A stretch of DNA of 64,000 nucleotides from the NCBI RefSeq assembly GCF_040448675.1, contig NZ_CP159289.1, positions 6,369,001 to 6,433,000 of the forward strand, read 5' to 3'. Position 1 is the first letter of the stretch. Each line of letters opens with the position of its first letter. The notes beneath the pieces were generated by a model. The model was not told where the DNA came from. It did no database searches and worked only from the letters and a program-made list of their open reading frames with translations. The position numbers and the translations under genes were made by a program. This stretch comes from Dyadobacter sp. 676. GTDB lineage: Bacteria; Bacteroidota; Bacteroidia; Cytophagales; Spirosomataceae. Positions 35,674 to 45,087 of the stretch are shown here, in pieces.

Positions 35674-38661
35674 GTGCACCATTTCAAATGTCTGTATATA
35701 GGTATTGCCATGCTGATTGCAGCGCGGTCGGGCGGCTTTGGGCAGCTGCCTGATTTTAATGTGCAGCTGCTCGACGACAAGAATGGCATAAGCACCGCCA
35801 ACGCGTCCCGCATAATCCGCGACCGCAACGGTTTTTTATGGGTCCTTGCGCCGAGGCATATCGAGCGCTTCGATGGCCAGAATGTACGCAGGATCGAAAC
35901 GGAGGGAGAAAACCTCCTCGATATTGCGTCGGATAGCTCTGGGACGGTCTGGACGACATCCGACAGCGGCATCCGGAAATACCGGATCGGCTATCGTTCG
36001 CTCAGGAATGTGGCTTTGGACGGTCCGGAAATTGCCCCGCTCAACAAGCTGAACAAGTTGCAGGTGACCCCCGACAACCGGGTCTGGGCCAATGCGGGCC
36101 GTGGTTTATACCAATATGATCCTCGCACCGATTCATTCCGTTTCCAGCCGTTGCCGGGTTTGGAAAAACATTATTACTACCGCAGAATTTTCAGCAGACG
36201 GAACTATCAGTTATACGTGGCCGATGTGAGGACCGTGTTTTGCTTCGACGCCCGAAACAGGCGCGTGCGCAAAGTGCCGTTTGCCGATGTCCGCTCGGTG
36301 GTGCCCGTCAGCGACGATGTGGCTTGGGCGAGTAATAATCTGATGCAGACATTCGAGCTTAATTTTGAAACCGGCGCCGTCAGGCCGATTACCGGGCGGG
36401 GGCTTCCCCCGGCCGAGCTGATCAGCATTACGGAGCTCGGCCCGGATAAGCGGCTCGTCAACACGACCAAGGGATGCTTTATACACAATATCGGCAGCGA
36501 TGCATTTGCGCGTGCGGTACTTTTCGATTCGGGCAAGCCCGTGCCGAACAATGAAAATTATGCCGATTTTTACGACAACAGCGGCACACAATGGATACTT
36601 TGCCAGGAAGGTATCCTGTTTTTCAGGCCGCTGGCCCATACTATCGGCTGGCTCAATGGCTTTCCGGGCGCCGATCCCGATTTAAGCAACAATGTAAAGG
36701 CTATTGCCGAGGACAGGCAGGGCAATATATGGCTGGGCACCTCGCGGGGTGTGGCCGTACTCGATATCGGCCGCGGAACGGTGACGCCGGTCCGGCCGGA
36801 AAAATCCCGCCCGGGTGAGGTCAGGGCGTTGATTTTCGATGGCAAAAATCTCCTGCTCGCGGCGAGTGGCGCGTTACCTCAGCTCGTCGACCCGGTCAGC
36901 AGGGAATTTTCGGATCTGAATTACCCCGCAGGCAAAGCAGGGGAGGCCCTTCGCGCAAAACTGCTGGCCGACAGTTTTGCCACAATCATCCGTATGCCTT
37001 CCGGAAACTATTTGATCGTAGGAGAATTGGGTTGTTATCGGGTAGAGCCGGGGTCGTACAGGATTGCCGGAATGCCCGTTCCGGGATTCGAAAAACTGAT
37101 TCAGACCGTGGCACGAGATACGAAAGGCAACTACTGGATGGGCACCTACCAGGGGTTGGTGGTGACCGGTCCGGGCTTTCGGAACGCGATCGCCGACCAG
37201 GACTTTGCGCCGGGTAAACTCGTCGGCGCCGTGCTGCCACAAAACGATTCCGTGGCCTGGTGCGGCTCGGTGGGGTTGTACGAAGTGGTGAAGAAGGGAA
37301 ACACGTTGTCCAGGAAAAAGATATTTCCCGAACTAGCCAACCAGCGCATTTCGCTGCTCCATCGCGACAGAGCCGGACGCATATGGATAGGCGGGGATGA
37401 CGGCCTGTACTTGCTGAACCCGAATGCCGCCAGGCTACAATGGTTCGATTTCAGGGACAACATTCAAAACAAACCATTCAATATCAATAGTATACTCGAA
37501 TCGGCCGGCGGCAGGATATATATCGGCGGGCTTAACGGACTGAATTTTTTCGATCCCGACCAACTTAAATACCGGGAAGAAAAACTGAACGTGATCATCG
37601 CCGCGGTGCAGGTCAACGGGAACGATTCGTTGCTTAACGGCGATCAGAGGCCGCTTTCGCTCGACTGGACGCAGAATTCGGTGGAAATCCAGTACCTGAC
37701 GCCCTATTTCCGGAACCCCGGAAAGCTCATGTATCGCTACCGCCTTACAGGCCTGGACGACGGCTGGGTCGACAATGCCCGTAACAGCCGGGTCAGGTTC
37801 ACGTCGTTGCCGCCGGGGCAGTACACATTTTCGGTGGCGGCGAGCCTCGATGGCCTTAACTGGTCGGAAACCGCCAGGCCATTGTCGTTCATAATCCTTA
37901 CTCCCTGGTGGAAAACGTGGTGGTTTATTACCGGGGCGGTGCTGGCGGCAGGCGGGGCGGGTTACTGGCTGTTCCGGCGGCGCGTGGCCGCTATCCGGCG
38001 GCAGACCGCGCTACGCGAGTACATGGCCGAATTGGAAATGCGTGCATTACGCGCGCAGATGAACCCACACTTTATTTTCAATTGCCTCAACTCGATCAAC
38101 CGGTATATCGTTAAAAGCGATAATGCGACGGCGTCGCTTTACCTGACGCGCTTTGCGAAGCTTATCAGGCTCATCCTCGATAATTCCAACAGCAAGAAAG
38201 TGCTGCTTTCGAGCGAGCTCGAAGCATTGAAGCTCTACATCGAAATGGAGCGGCTCCGGTTCGACGGAAAGTTCGACTACCGCATTATCGTGGACGAGCG
38301 CGTTAATGCGGACTCCATCGAGGTGCCGTCGCTCATTATCCAGCCCTACGTGGAGAATGCGATCTGGCACGGATTGCTGCATAAGGAAAGCCAGGGCAAC
38401 CTTTATGTGAAGCTCGGAATGCTCGACGACAATACACTGGAATGCATTGTGGAGGACGATGGCGTGGGGCGGGCGAAGGCGGCGGAGTTCCGGAGCAAAT
38501 CGGCAACCGGAAAAAAGTCGCTGGGTATGAAACTGACCGAAGACAGAATTGCGGTGCTCAATCAGTACGCGCAGACCAACGCGAGTGTCGAGATCGTCGA
38601 CCTCGAAGACGACGACAGGCATGCAGCCGGCACGAGGGTGGTTGTGGTTATTCCCGTGTAA
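35674..38661 (+). CDS. Two-component sensor with periplasmic beta-propeller (Reg_prop/Y_Y_Y) and LytS-type kinase
   Basis: 995 residues. A signal/anchor (MHHFKCLYIGIAMLIAARSGGFG) precedes a 14-bladed-type Reg_prop propeller (about 25-640; repeats such as DRQGNIWLGTSRGVAVLD and DRAGRIWIGGDDGLYLLN), a Y_Y_Y domain (about 660-745: YRYRLTGLDDGWVDN), one membrane helix (about 755-775), then the LytS-type kinase: MNPHFIFNCLNSINRY with His799, IQPYVENAIWHGL, and an ATP-binding C-terminus. The layout is that of Bacteroidetes sugar-sensing kinases but without hybrid receiver or AraC output. GTG start at 35674 provides the signal peptide. The partner is the LytTR regulator 40 bases downstream. Confidence 0.93.
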   Translation: MHHFKCLYIGIAMLIAARSGGFGQLPDFNVQLLDDKNGISTANASRIIRDRNGFLWVLAPRHIERFDGQNVRRIETEGENLLDIASDSSGTVWTTSDSGIRKYRIGYRSLRNVALDGPEIAPLNKLNKLQVTPDNRVWANAGRGLYQYDPRTDSFRFQPLPGLEKHYYYRRIFSRRNYQLYVADVRTVFCFDARNRRVRKVPFADVRSVVPVSDDVAWASNNLMQTFELNFETGAVRPITGRGLPPAELISITELGPDKRLVNTTKGCFIHNIGSDAFARAVLFDSGKPVPNNENYADFYDNSGTQWILCQEGILFFRPLAHTIGWLNGFPGADPDLSNNVKAIAEDRQGNIWLGTSRGVAVLDIGRGTVTPVRPEKSRPGEVRALIFDGKNLLLAASGALPQLVDPVSREFSDLNYPAGKAGEALRAKLLADSFATIIRMPSGNYLIVGELGCYRVEPGSYRIAGMPVPGFEKLIQTVARDTKGNYWMGTYQGLVVTGPGFRNAIADQDFAPGKLVGAVLPQNDSVAWCGSVGLYEVVKKGNTLSRKKIFPELANQRISLLHRDRAGRIWIGGDDGLYLLNPNAARLQWFDFRDNIQNKPFNINSILESAGGRIYIGGLNGLNFFDPDQLKYREEKLNVIIAAVQVNGNDSLLNGDQRPLSLDWTQNSVEIQYLTPYFRNPGKLMYRYRLTGLDDGWVDNARNSRVRFTSLPPGQYTFSVAASLDGLNWSETARPLSFIILTPWWKTWWFITGAVLAAGGAGYWLFRRRVAAIRRQTALREYMAELEMRALRAQMNPHFIFNCLNSINRYIVKSDNATASLYLTRFAKLIRLILDNSNSKKVLLSSELEALKLYIEMERLRFDGKFDYRIIVDERVNADSIEVPSLIIQPYVENAIWHGLLHKESQGNLYVKLGMLDDNTLECIVEDDGVGRAKAAEFRSKSATGKKSLGMKLTEDRIAVLNQYAQTNASVEIVDLEDDDRHAAGTRVVVVIPV

Positions 38662-38700
38662 CGGTATTTAAGTGGATAAGAAATCGATAATTCAAAAGAT

Positions 38701-39447
38701 ATGATCAAATGTGTAATCGTCGACGACGAAAATAATTGCCTCGAAATGCTGGAATGGCTGCTAAAAACGTATGCGCCTTCGGTATCGGTGGCGGCCATGT
38801 GCAGTTCGGCGGAAAAGGGGATCGAGGCTATCCGCGAGCACCGGCCGGATGTCGTCTTTCTCGACATCGAGATGCCCCGCATGAACGGTTTCGACATGCT
38901 CGAAAAATTCGACAGACTGGATTTTGACGTCGTCTTTACGACGGCCTACGACAAGTTTGCCATCAAGGCATTCAAATACAGCGCACTCAATTATCTCCTC
39001 AAACCGATCGATCCGGACGACCTGGTGGAAACCATCCGTCGGATCGACCAGCGGCGGAGTATTCCCTCGCGGGAACAGATCGAACTGCTTTTTCAGAGCG
39101 TAAGGCAAGTCAGGAACACCCCGCAGCGCATCGCACTGACCACCGGCGACGGGATGATTTTCGTGCCTACACAGGATATTCTGTATTGCGAAGCGGAGAG
39201 CAATTACACGAGCGTCGTACTTGCCAATGGTAAAAAGGTGGTGGTGTCGAAGGTATTGAAAGAGATTGACGAAGCGCTCAGTGGCCCCGATTTTTTCCGC
39301 GTGCACAATTCCTATCTGATCAACCTCAACCGAATCAGGAAATTTGTACGTGGCGAAGGCGGATATGTGGTAATGGACAACGACGTGGCCATCACCATTT
39401 CGCGTTCACGTCGCCAGGAATTCATGGAAATGTTCGCCCGTTTTTGA
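38701..39447 (+). CDS. LytTR-family response regulator
   Basis: 248 residues: a receiver with DDE near 8-10, Asp55 (VVFLDIEMPRMNGFDML), FTTAYDKFAIKAFKYSALNYLLKPI with all conserved residues, and a LytTR domain (about 140-245: DILYCEAESNYTSVVLANGKKVVVSK, FFRVHNSYLINLNRI). ATG at 38701, 39 bases after the propeller kinase, so this is a co-transcribed two-component pair. A hairpin terminator lies 80 bases after the stop. Confidence 0.94.
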   Translation: MIKCVIVDDENNCLEMLEWLLKTYAPSVSVAAMCSSAEKGIEAIREHRPDVVFLDIEMPRMNGFDMLEKFDRLDFDVVFTTAYDKFAIKAFKYSALNYLLKPIDPDDLVETIRRIDQRRSIPSREQIELLFQSVRQVRNTPQRIALTTGDGMIFVPTQDILYCEAESNYTSVVLANGKKVVVSKVLKEIDEALSGPDFFRVHNSYLINLNRIRKFVRGEGGYVVMDNDVAITISRSRRQEFMEMFARF

Positions 39448-39526
39448 CCGGATAATCAGTTGATTTTTTTATTAAGTGGTTTTGATATTTAATTAATAAT
39501 CAAAGAGTTGTAAAATATAATTTGGT

Positions 39527-39556
39527 AAAAATGCCTTGCGTTATGCAGGGCATTTT
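39527..39556 (+). terminator. Terminator after the propeller kinase/regulator operon
   Basis: Stem AAAATGCCTTGC / GCAGGGCATTTT with one G-T pair and a 5-base loop, ending in a TTTT tract. It lies 80 bases beyond the regulator's stop. Confidence 0.65.
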
Positions 39557-39627
39557 CGGTTTTGGCCCATCTGCTCAAGAAAAATGCGGGCTGCTCAGTA
39601 ACGCGGCGGAACGGCTCCGGCCCGATA

Positions 39628-39635
39628 TAATTTTG
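39628..39635 (+). promoter_or_regulatory. -7 promoter element of the small lipoprotein gene
   Basis: TAATTTTG fits TAnnTTTG, 63 bases before the ATG at 39698. No -33 box is evident. Confidence 0.4.
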
Positions 39636-39697
39636 TCGTGTCGGAATCAACCGGCCACCGAAATCAAATCATTATCAACCATTATTATTAATTAGTC

Positions 39698-40066
39698 ATG
39701 AAAAACATCCGTCTCAGCACCTATGCATTGTTAACGGTTATCACGCTGGCCTTCGCTTGCAAGGACGACAAAGAGCCGATGCCACAGGGAAATCTGCTGT
39801 TCTACACGAATTATTCCGCCGAAAAATACGACCGTATCGACGTGATCGTCGACGGCAAAGTAATGGGTTCTATCTCCGAAACCGCCGCAGTGAGGCCTGA
39901 ATGCAACGCGCAGGGCAGCGCTTCGGTGGTAAGCCTCATGCTTCCGGTGGGAACGTATGCCGTGTCGGGGAAACGCTACAAGGGCAGCGAACAGGTAGGA
40001 AGCTGGAAACCGAGCTCGGCGTCGGTGACGGCGGAAGAATGTAAACGTATCAGGTTTGTAGAATAG
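39698..40066 (+). CDS. Small lipoprotein of unknown function
   Basis: 122 residues. Signal with lipobox LAFAC (Cys21) followed by KDDKEP; the Asp at +3/+4 region could influence surface sorting. The mature part is a short beta-rich domain (LLFYTNYSAEKYDRIDVIVDGKVMGSIS...LPVGTYAVSGKRYKG) that looks like an Ig-like or transthyretin-like fold, with a Cys pair (PECNAQ and EECKRI) that may form a disulfide. Monocistronic: preceded by a -7 element and followed by a strong terminator. No family recognised. Confidence 0.75.
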   Translation: MKNIRLSTYALLTVITLAFACKDDKEPMPQGNLLFYTNYSAEKYDRIDVIVDGKVMGSISETAAVRPECNAQGSASVVSLMLPVGTYAVSGKRYKGSEQVGSWKPSSASVTAEECKRIRFVE

Positions 40067-40108
40067 ATTAGTGGAAAGGGGCAGGCTAACGCCTGGCAAC
40101 TGGATGGG

Positions 40109-40146
40109 AAACAGTCCCGTGGCACTGCCGCGGGACTGTTTGTTTT
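40109..40146 (+). terminator. Intrinsic terminator after the lipoprotein gene
   Basis: Perfect 11-bp stem AAACAGTCCCG / CGGGACTGTTT with an 11-base loop, then GTTTT, 43 bases after the stop. Confidence 0.85.
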
Positions 40147-40334
40147 ACCGCCGACCGTATTAGCTGAATAGGGTTCCGTTTGGATTTGTAGTGTGTTTGT
40201 AGAAATCATATTAAAATAATTTAGCATATGTACCAATATTTACTACAAAACCGGTTTATTTGCGTAAATGAAAAGTACCCCCCCACTCACGAATAGCCTT
40301 CATTGAAAATGCACAACTAAACCCACGGTGAACT

Positions 40335-41225
40335 ATGATCTGGCAATGGACCTGTGTCATGATATTGGCAGTAGTAGTGCTGCTGGCGTTTTTTCTATGG
40401 GCACGCGACCGTTATTCCCGGCTCGATCGGGCCAAAAAGGAGCTCGAACGACAGGTGGAGGACCTTTCGAGGAAGCTCGAATACAGCAATGGCCTTAAAC
40501 AGAAGATTACGATGATGATCGCCCACGATCTTCAATCGCCGCTTCATTTCCTGAATGTCCTTTCCGAACACGTTTCCCGTTTTGCGGCCAACAACCAACT
40601 GGTGGAGGTGAAGGCAGGCACGGAAGAGATCAAAAAAGCCACGGGCAATATCCATGCCTTTGTAAAAGAGGTGAACCTGTGGGCGCGCTCGCAGCATGAA
40701 AACTTTCAGTTGGCACAACACTCCTTCCCGTTTTCGGAGCTGGTAGGGGAGCTGGAACAGTTTTTCGGGGATATGCTGCTGCTTAACAGGAACATGCTGG
40801 TCGCCGATTACCCGGAGGACGCCTTCGTTTATGCGAACCGCGATATTCTGAAAGCCATTCTGCGAAATCTCATCGATAACGCCAACAAGCATACGCGCGG
40901 GGGCGAAGTGCGGCTTACCCTGACGTTTAACGACGATGGCCCGTTGCTCACCGTTTCGGACAATGGGAGCGGGATGCCCCTGGCTGATCTCCAGAAGATC
41001 CGGCGGCGACTGGCCGATCCCGCTTTGAACGGGCCGGTCGAAGCCAACAGCCGGCTTGGCTACCAGCTGATGGCCGATTTTGCGCATACCCTCGGCTACC
41101 GGCTGGATGTGGTGAGTGCCAGGGGCGTGGGCACCTCTGTGGCTATCAGCGGGCTGGTTTGCCACCATGCATTCGCCAAATCTTTGCATTCAGCCGAGGT
41201 TATAGGCCTCTGCCAGCCTGACTAG
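40335..41225 (+). CDS. Membrane-anchored histidine kinase without sensor domain
   Basis: 296 residues. One N-terminal membrane helix (WQWTCVMILAVVVLLAFFLW, about 3-22), a short coiled coil (RAKKELERQVEDLSRKLEYSNGL), a HisKA domain with MMIAHDLQSPLHFLN (His64), and an HATPase domain with NLIDNANKH (N box) and VSDNGSGMP (G1 box). The second glycine motif is reduced (SRLGYQLMADFA). There is no extracytoplasmic or PAS sensor, so it may read membrane state or a partner protein. It converges on and overlaps by 36 bases the LuxR-type regulator at 41190, its likely partner. Confidence 0.9.
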   Translation: MIWQWTCVMILAVVVLLAFFLWARDRYSRLDRAKKELERQVEDLSRKLEYSNGLKQKITMMIAHDLQSPLHFLNVLSEHVSRFAANNQLVEVKAGTEEIKKATGNIHAFVKEVNLWARSQHENFQLAQHSFPFSELVGELEQFFGDMLLLNRNMLVADYPEDAFVYANRDILKAILRNLIDNANKHTRGGEVRLTLTFNDDGPLLTVSDNGSGMPLADLQKIRRRLADPALNGPVEANSRLGYQLMADFAHTLGYRLDVVSARGVGTSVAISGLVCHHAFAKSLHSAEVIGLCQPD

Positions 41226-41819
41226 CGCTGTTTTGTTGGGAATGTTGAGCTTTTTGAAAATTCGGCGCTTGAAGGTGTTTACCGACGTATACTGCACTGC
41301 CAGTATCTCGCTGATCTGCGTTACCGAATAATCCTTCGCGAGGTAAGTAGCCACCTGAAATTCCCTGGGCGTAAGCACGTCGAACGGATTGTCAGACCGG
41401 CCTTTCAGCGTGTCGTTGATCAGGATAGTGGCCAGGTTGGGGCTGGCGTATCTCTTGCCGTCCATAACGGTTGTGACCGCTTTCAGGAGCTCTTCCGGCG
41501 GCGAGTCCTTTTCCAGGTAACCGTGCGCGCCCTGTTGCAGCGACCGTTTTCCAAAAATATTCTCATCGTTCATGGAAACCACCAGCACTTTCGTCTGTTG
41601 GTGGAACTCCCTGATCCATTGCAGCAGGCTTGTCGGATCGGTTTCGGGCATATTCAGGTCGAGCAGCAGCAAGTCGTATCGGTGCAGTGCGAATTGCGCC
41701 TTCACCGACTCTCCATCCCAGCTCTCGTCGATCTGGCTGTCTTTGAAGTAATTATGAAGCGCTAGTTTAAGCCCGTAACGTACCAGCGAATGGTCGTCGG
41801 CTATCAGTATTTTCATCAT
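41190..41819 (-). CDS. NarL/LuxR-type response regulator
   Basis: 209 residues: a receiver with ADD near 7-9 and Asp54 (LLLLDLNMPETD), Lys in LEKDSPP, and a LuxR helix-turn-helix (LTPREFQVATYLAKDYSVTQISEILAVQYTSVNTFKRRIFKKLNI, about 145-195). ATG ATG at 41819/41816; either may start. The 3' end overlaps the kinase gene by 36 bases, so both proteins' C-termini are encoded by the same DNA on opposite strands: AEAYNLG of the regulator and the kinase tail HSAEVIGLCQPD. Confidence 0.9.
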   Translation of the reverse strand: MMKILIADDHSLVRYGLKLALHNYFKDSQIDESWDGESVKAQFALHRYDLLLLDLNMPETDPTSLLQWIREFHQQTKVLVVSMNDENIFGKRSLQQGAHGYLEKDSPPEELLKAVTTVMDGKRYASPNLATILINDTLKGRSDNPFDVLTPREFQVATYLAKDYSVTQISEILAVQYTSVNTFKRRIFKKLNIPNKTALVRLAEAYNLG

Positions 41820-42119
41820 AAACGAACGTTGAGAATCTAAACGACGGCAATATCGCAAGATTTCGTTCGGTTCTGCAAATTACGGTATAGAGGAAACGAT
41901 CGCAATTTTGGCTGAGAATGGCCCTGCGGGTTAAGGATCTTCCTTCGGGAGTCGCCTCTTCTGTTGTTCGGGGCTACAACGGGAATGTCCGCAAATGAAC
42001 AGGTGCCGGGATGTTGTGTTTTGGATAATAAATTGATTTTTAATGCATTATGTCCAATTGCAAAATCTGGCTCAACATTTGTACGATAAAATATAAACAA
42101 ATCAACGCGCTTCCGTTTT
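41820..42119. other. Divergent intergenic region between regulator and PadR gene
   Basis: 300 bases without a credible gene, becoming AT-rich toward the PadR start. I found no exact TAnnTTTG, no clear palindrome and no terminator. Confidence 0.5.
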
Positions 42120-42458
42120 ATGCGAAGGACCTATCTGGGAGAATTTGAAGAAATTGTGTTGCTGATGGTGGCTGTGCTCGACGGCGAAGCTTACGGTGTC
42201 ACGATCAGCCAAGAAATAGAGCAGGCAATGGGCAGGCTGGTAACGTTCGGCACGGTCCATAATACGCTCATTCGCCTGGAAGAAAAAGGTTTCGTCCGTT
42301 CGGAGCTGGGCGGGGCCACCACGCAGCGCGGCGGCAGAAGAAAGCGCCTTTTCCGCATTACCGCGTCAGGCAGCCGGGCGATCCAGGAAATCCAGCAGGT
42401 TCGTGCCGAGCTCTGGAAGCAGGTACCACCCCACACCCTCGAATTGGGAAAACTATGA
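42120..42458 (+). CDS. PadR-family transcriptional regulator
   Basis: A 112-residue winged helix typical of short PadR proteins: LGEFEEIVLLMVAVLDGEAYGVTISQEIEQAMGRLVTFGTVHNTLIRLEEKGFVRSEL with wing GGRRKRLFRITASGSRAIQEIQ. PadR proteins of this size lack the large effector domain and are found as partners of ABC exporters. The stop overlaps the ATG of the permease gene (ATGA), giving translational coupling. It probably represses the permease operon and is relieved by an exported or toxic compound. Confidence 0.92.
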   Translation: MRRTYLGEFEEIVLLMVAVLDGEAYGVTISQEIEQAMGRLVTFGTVHNTLIRLEEKGFVRSELGGATTQRGGRRKRLFRITASGSRAIQEIQQVRAELWKQVPPHTLELGKL

Positions 42459-45079
42459 AGAACCCTGTACCGCCACGCTGGGCCCGGTGGGTGTTCCAGC
42501 GGCTGCACCCCGAAGAAACCCGTGAGGAAGTCGGCGGTGACCTCGACGAGCTTTACGATTACTGGTACACCAGGAGCGGGCGTTTCTGTGCTATGCTTCG
42601 CTATGTGCTCAATGTCTTTTCGGTGCTGCCGCCATTCGTACGCCGGCGCAGCCGGATCGTGCAATATTCCGAACCCGTTAATTTCCGTATGACCATGATC
42701 AGCAACTATTTTAAAGTCGCTCGGCGTAATCTCGCCAAGAATAAAATGTACTCGTTCATCAACATCACGGGCCTTGCCAGCGGCATGGCCGTAGCGATGT
42801 TGATCGGCCTGTGGGTTTACGACGAGCTTTCCTTCAATAAATCGTTTCCCAACCACGCGCGTATTGCGCAGGTAATGCAAACGCAGGATCTCGGCGGTAT
42901 TATTTCGACGGAGCGGTGGGTACCGGCGCCCATGGGTCGTGAGTTAAGGCTGTCGTATGGGAGCTATTTCAGGCATATAGTTAGCAGCACGATGGAAGAG
43001 AACCATATTCTCGCCTTCAAAGACCTGAAATTCAATAAGCCCGGCCGGTTTATGGAACCGGGTATCGCGGAAATGCTGTCGCTGGAAATGGTAAGCGGAA
43101 GCAGGGCCGGTCTGTTGGACCCGGCTTCGATATTGCTTTCCGAATCGGCCGCCCTGAGCTTGTTCGGCAGGGGCAATGCGCTCAACCAGGTGGTGAAAAT
43201 CGACAATGAGCTGGTAGCAAAGGTAACAGGAGTGTACCGCGACCTGCCGTATAATACGACATTCGCTAACACGTCCTTCATCGCTCCCTGGGAATTGTAC
43301 ATCTCGCGCGTCGCCTATGGGGTCAAAAACAAAGACCAATGGAACAATAACTTCACCGAAGTGTTCGTACAACTCGCCGACCGCACCCGGATGGGGGCGG
43401 TTTCGTCCGTCATCGCCCCGGCGAGGCTCGACAAACTCACCGGTACTGACCGCGCCACCAAAGCGCTCGTGTTTCTCCAACCGATGGACCAATGGCATTT
43501 GTATTCCAACTGGAAGGATGGCTTCAATACCGGCGGTCGCATTCAATATGTGTGGCTGTTCGGCATCGTAGGCGTATTCGTACTGGTGCTGGCCTGCATT
43601 AACTTTATGAACCTCAGCACCGCACGCTCCGAGAAACGTGCACGGGAAGTAGGCGTGCGGAAGGCGGTAGGCTCGCAGCGGGGGCAGCTGGTCGGACAGT
43701 TTTTCAGCGAATCGTTCCTGGTCGTATTCATCGCAGCGGTGTTTGCCATTGGACTGGCGCAGCTTGCGATGCCTTATTTCAATAACGTGGCCGATAAAAA
43801 GATGGCCATTCCTTGGGAAAATCCAGTGTTCTGGGCGTTGGTGCTGGGATTTTGCGTGTTTACGGGACTCCTGGCGGGCAGCTATCCGGCATTCTACCTG
43901 TCGTCGTTCAAGGCAGTGAACGTGCTCAAAGGTACTTTCCGCGCAGGACGGCTGGCCTACATTCCCCGGCAGGTGCTGGTGGTCGTGCAGTTCACGGTGT
44001 CGGTGACGCTGATTATCGGTACGGTGATGGTTTTCAGGCAAATACAGTATACCAAAGACCGCCCTGTCGGCTACGACCGGAGTGGCCTGGTGATGATCGA
44101 CATGCCTACACTCGATATCAACAACCATTTCGAACCGTTCCGGGAAGAGCTGCTGAAAACGGGTGCCGTCGTGGAGGTTACCAAAACCACCACACCGCTC
44201 ACCGAAAAGCGGCAGAATGAAACCGGCTTTACCTGGCGCGGCAAAGACATGAATCGCGACCAGCCATTCGTGACATTCGGCGTCACGGAGGAATTTGGCA
44301 AGACGGTCGGCTGGAAAATCAAGCAGGGCCGGGATTTTTCGCGCCAATATTCCACCGATAAGCTTGCGGTGATCCTCAACGAAGAGGCCGTTCGGTTCAT
44401 GGGGCTTGATAATCCGGTTGGCGAGACTGTGGTATGGGGCGACCAGCCATTGCATGTTATCGGGGTGGTGGAGGGAATGGTCATGGAATCGCCCTATGAG
44501 CCGGTGCAGCACGCCATTTACTACATTGCACCCTGGCCCGCGCGGGTGGTTACGATGCGCCTGCGCCCGGGTACGAGTGCATCCGACGCGCTCGCGAAGG
44601 TAGAGAAAGTGTTCTGGAAATACGCCCCCGCCGTGCCATTCGATTACCGTTTTCTGGACCAGGAATATGATGCCAAGTTCCGGGCGGAAGAGCGCATCGG
44701 CAAACTGGCCGGGGTATTCACCGTATTGGCCGTATTCATTTCCTGCCTGGGCTTGTTCGGGCTGGCTTCTTTCGTGGCCGCACAGCGCACACGTGAAATC
44801 GGCGTCAGAAAAGTGCTTGGCGCTTCGGTCTGGAGCGTATGGGCCCTGCTTTCTCGGGATTTTGTGTTGCTGGTCGTCGTTGCGATGCTCATTGCGTCGC
44901 CTGTGGCATATTACATTCTTTCGTCGTGGCTCGAAAAATACGAGTACCGGACCGGACTGCCCTGGTCGGTATTCGTATTATCAGGTGCAGGCGCATTGCT
45001 GATCACGTTGTTGACTGTCAGTTTTCAAAGTATCACGGCAGCCCTGGTTAATCCGGTCCGAAGCCTGCGGACTGATTAA
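42455..45079 (+). CDS. FtsX/MacB-type ABC transporter permease with N-terminal prefix domain
   Basis: 874 residues. An N-terminal cytoplasmic permease prefix domain (RLHPEETREEVGGDLDELYDYW, about 15-60) precedes a FtsX-type permease: first helix FINITGLASGMAVAMLIGLWV near 100-120, a large periplasmic MacB-type loop, a first core of three helices (about 365-480, with ARSEKRAREVGVRKAVGSQRGQ), a second MacB loop and a second core (about 750-860, QRTREIGVRKVLGASVWSV). No ATPase is encoded beside it, so it uses one from elsewhere or serves as a mechanotransmission exporter. Coupled to PadR by ATGA. Confidence 0.93.
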   Translation: MKNPVPPRWARWVFQRLHPEETREEVGGDLDELYDYWYTRSGRFCAMLRYVLNVFSVLPPFVRRRSRIVQYSEPVNFRMTMISNYFKVARRNLAKNKMYSFINITGLASGMAVAMLIGLWVYDELSFNKSFPNHARIAQVMQTQDLGGIISTERWVPAPMGRELRLSYGSYFRHIVSSTMEENHILAFKDLKFNKPGRFMEPGIAEMLSLEMVSGSRAGLLDPASILLSESAALSLFGRGNALNQVVKIDNELVAKVTGVYRDLPYNTTFANTSFIAPWELYISRVAYGVKNKDQWNNNFTEVFVQLADRTRMGAVSSVIAPARLDKLTGTDRATKALVFLQPMDQWHLYSNWKDGFNTGGRIQYVWLFGIVGVFVLVLACINFMNLSTARSEKRAREVGVRKAVGSQRGQLVGQFFSESFLVVFIAAVFAIGLAQLAMPYFNNVADKKMAIPWENPVFWALVLGFCVFTGLLAGSYPAFYLSSFKAVNVLKGTFRAGRLAYIPRQVLVVVQFTVSVTLIIGTVMVFRQIQYTKDRPVGYDRSGLVMIDMPTLDINNHFEPFREELLKTGAVVEVTKTTTPLTEKRQNETGFTWRGKDMNRDQPFVTFGVTEEFGKTVGWKIKQGRDFSRQYSTDKLAVILNEEAVRFMGLDNPVGETVVWGDQPLHVIGVVEGMVMESPYEPVQHAIYYIAPWPARVVTMRLRPGTSASDALAKVEKVFWKYAPAVPFDYRFLDQEYDAKFRAEERIGKLAGVFTVLAVFISCLGLFGLASFVAAQRTREIGVRKVLGASVWSVWALLSRDFVLLVVVAMLIASPVAYYILSSWLEKYEYRTGLPWSVFVLSGAGALLITLLTVSFQSITAALVNPVRSLRTD

Positions 45080-45087
45080 TTTTTTCC

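Noticed and set aside
42944..44512. Open frame of 522 codons antisense to the FtsX-type permease
   Set aside because: Same reason; the permease is convincing and the antisense sequence lacks hydrophobic segments or motifs.
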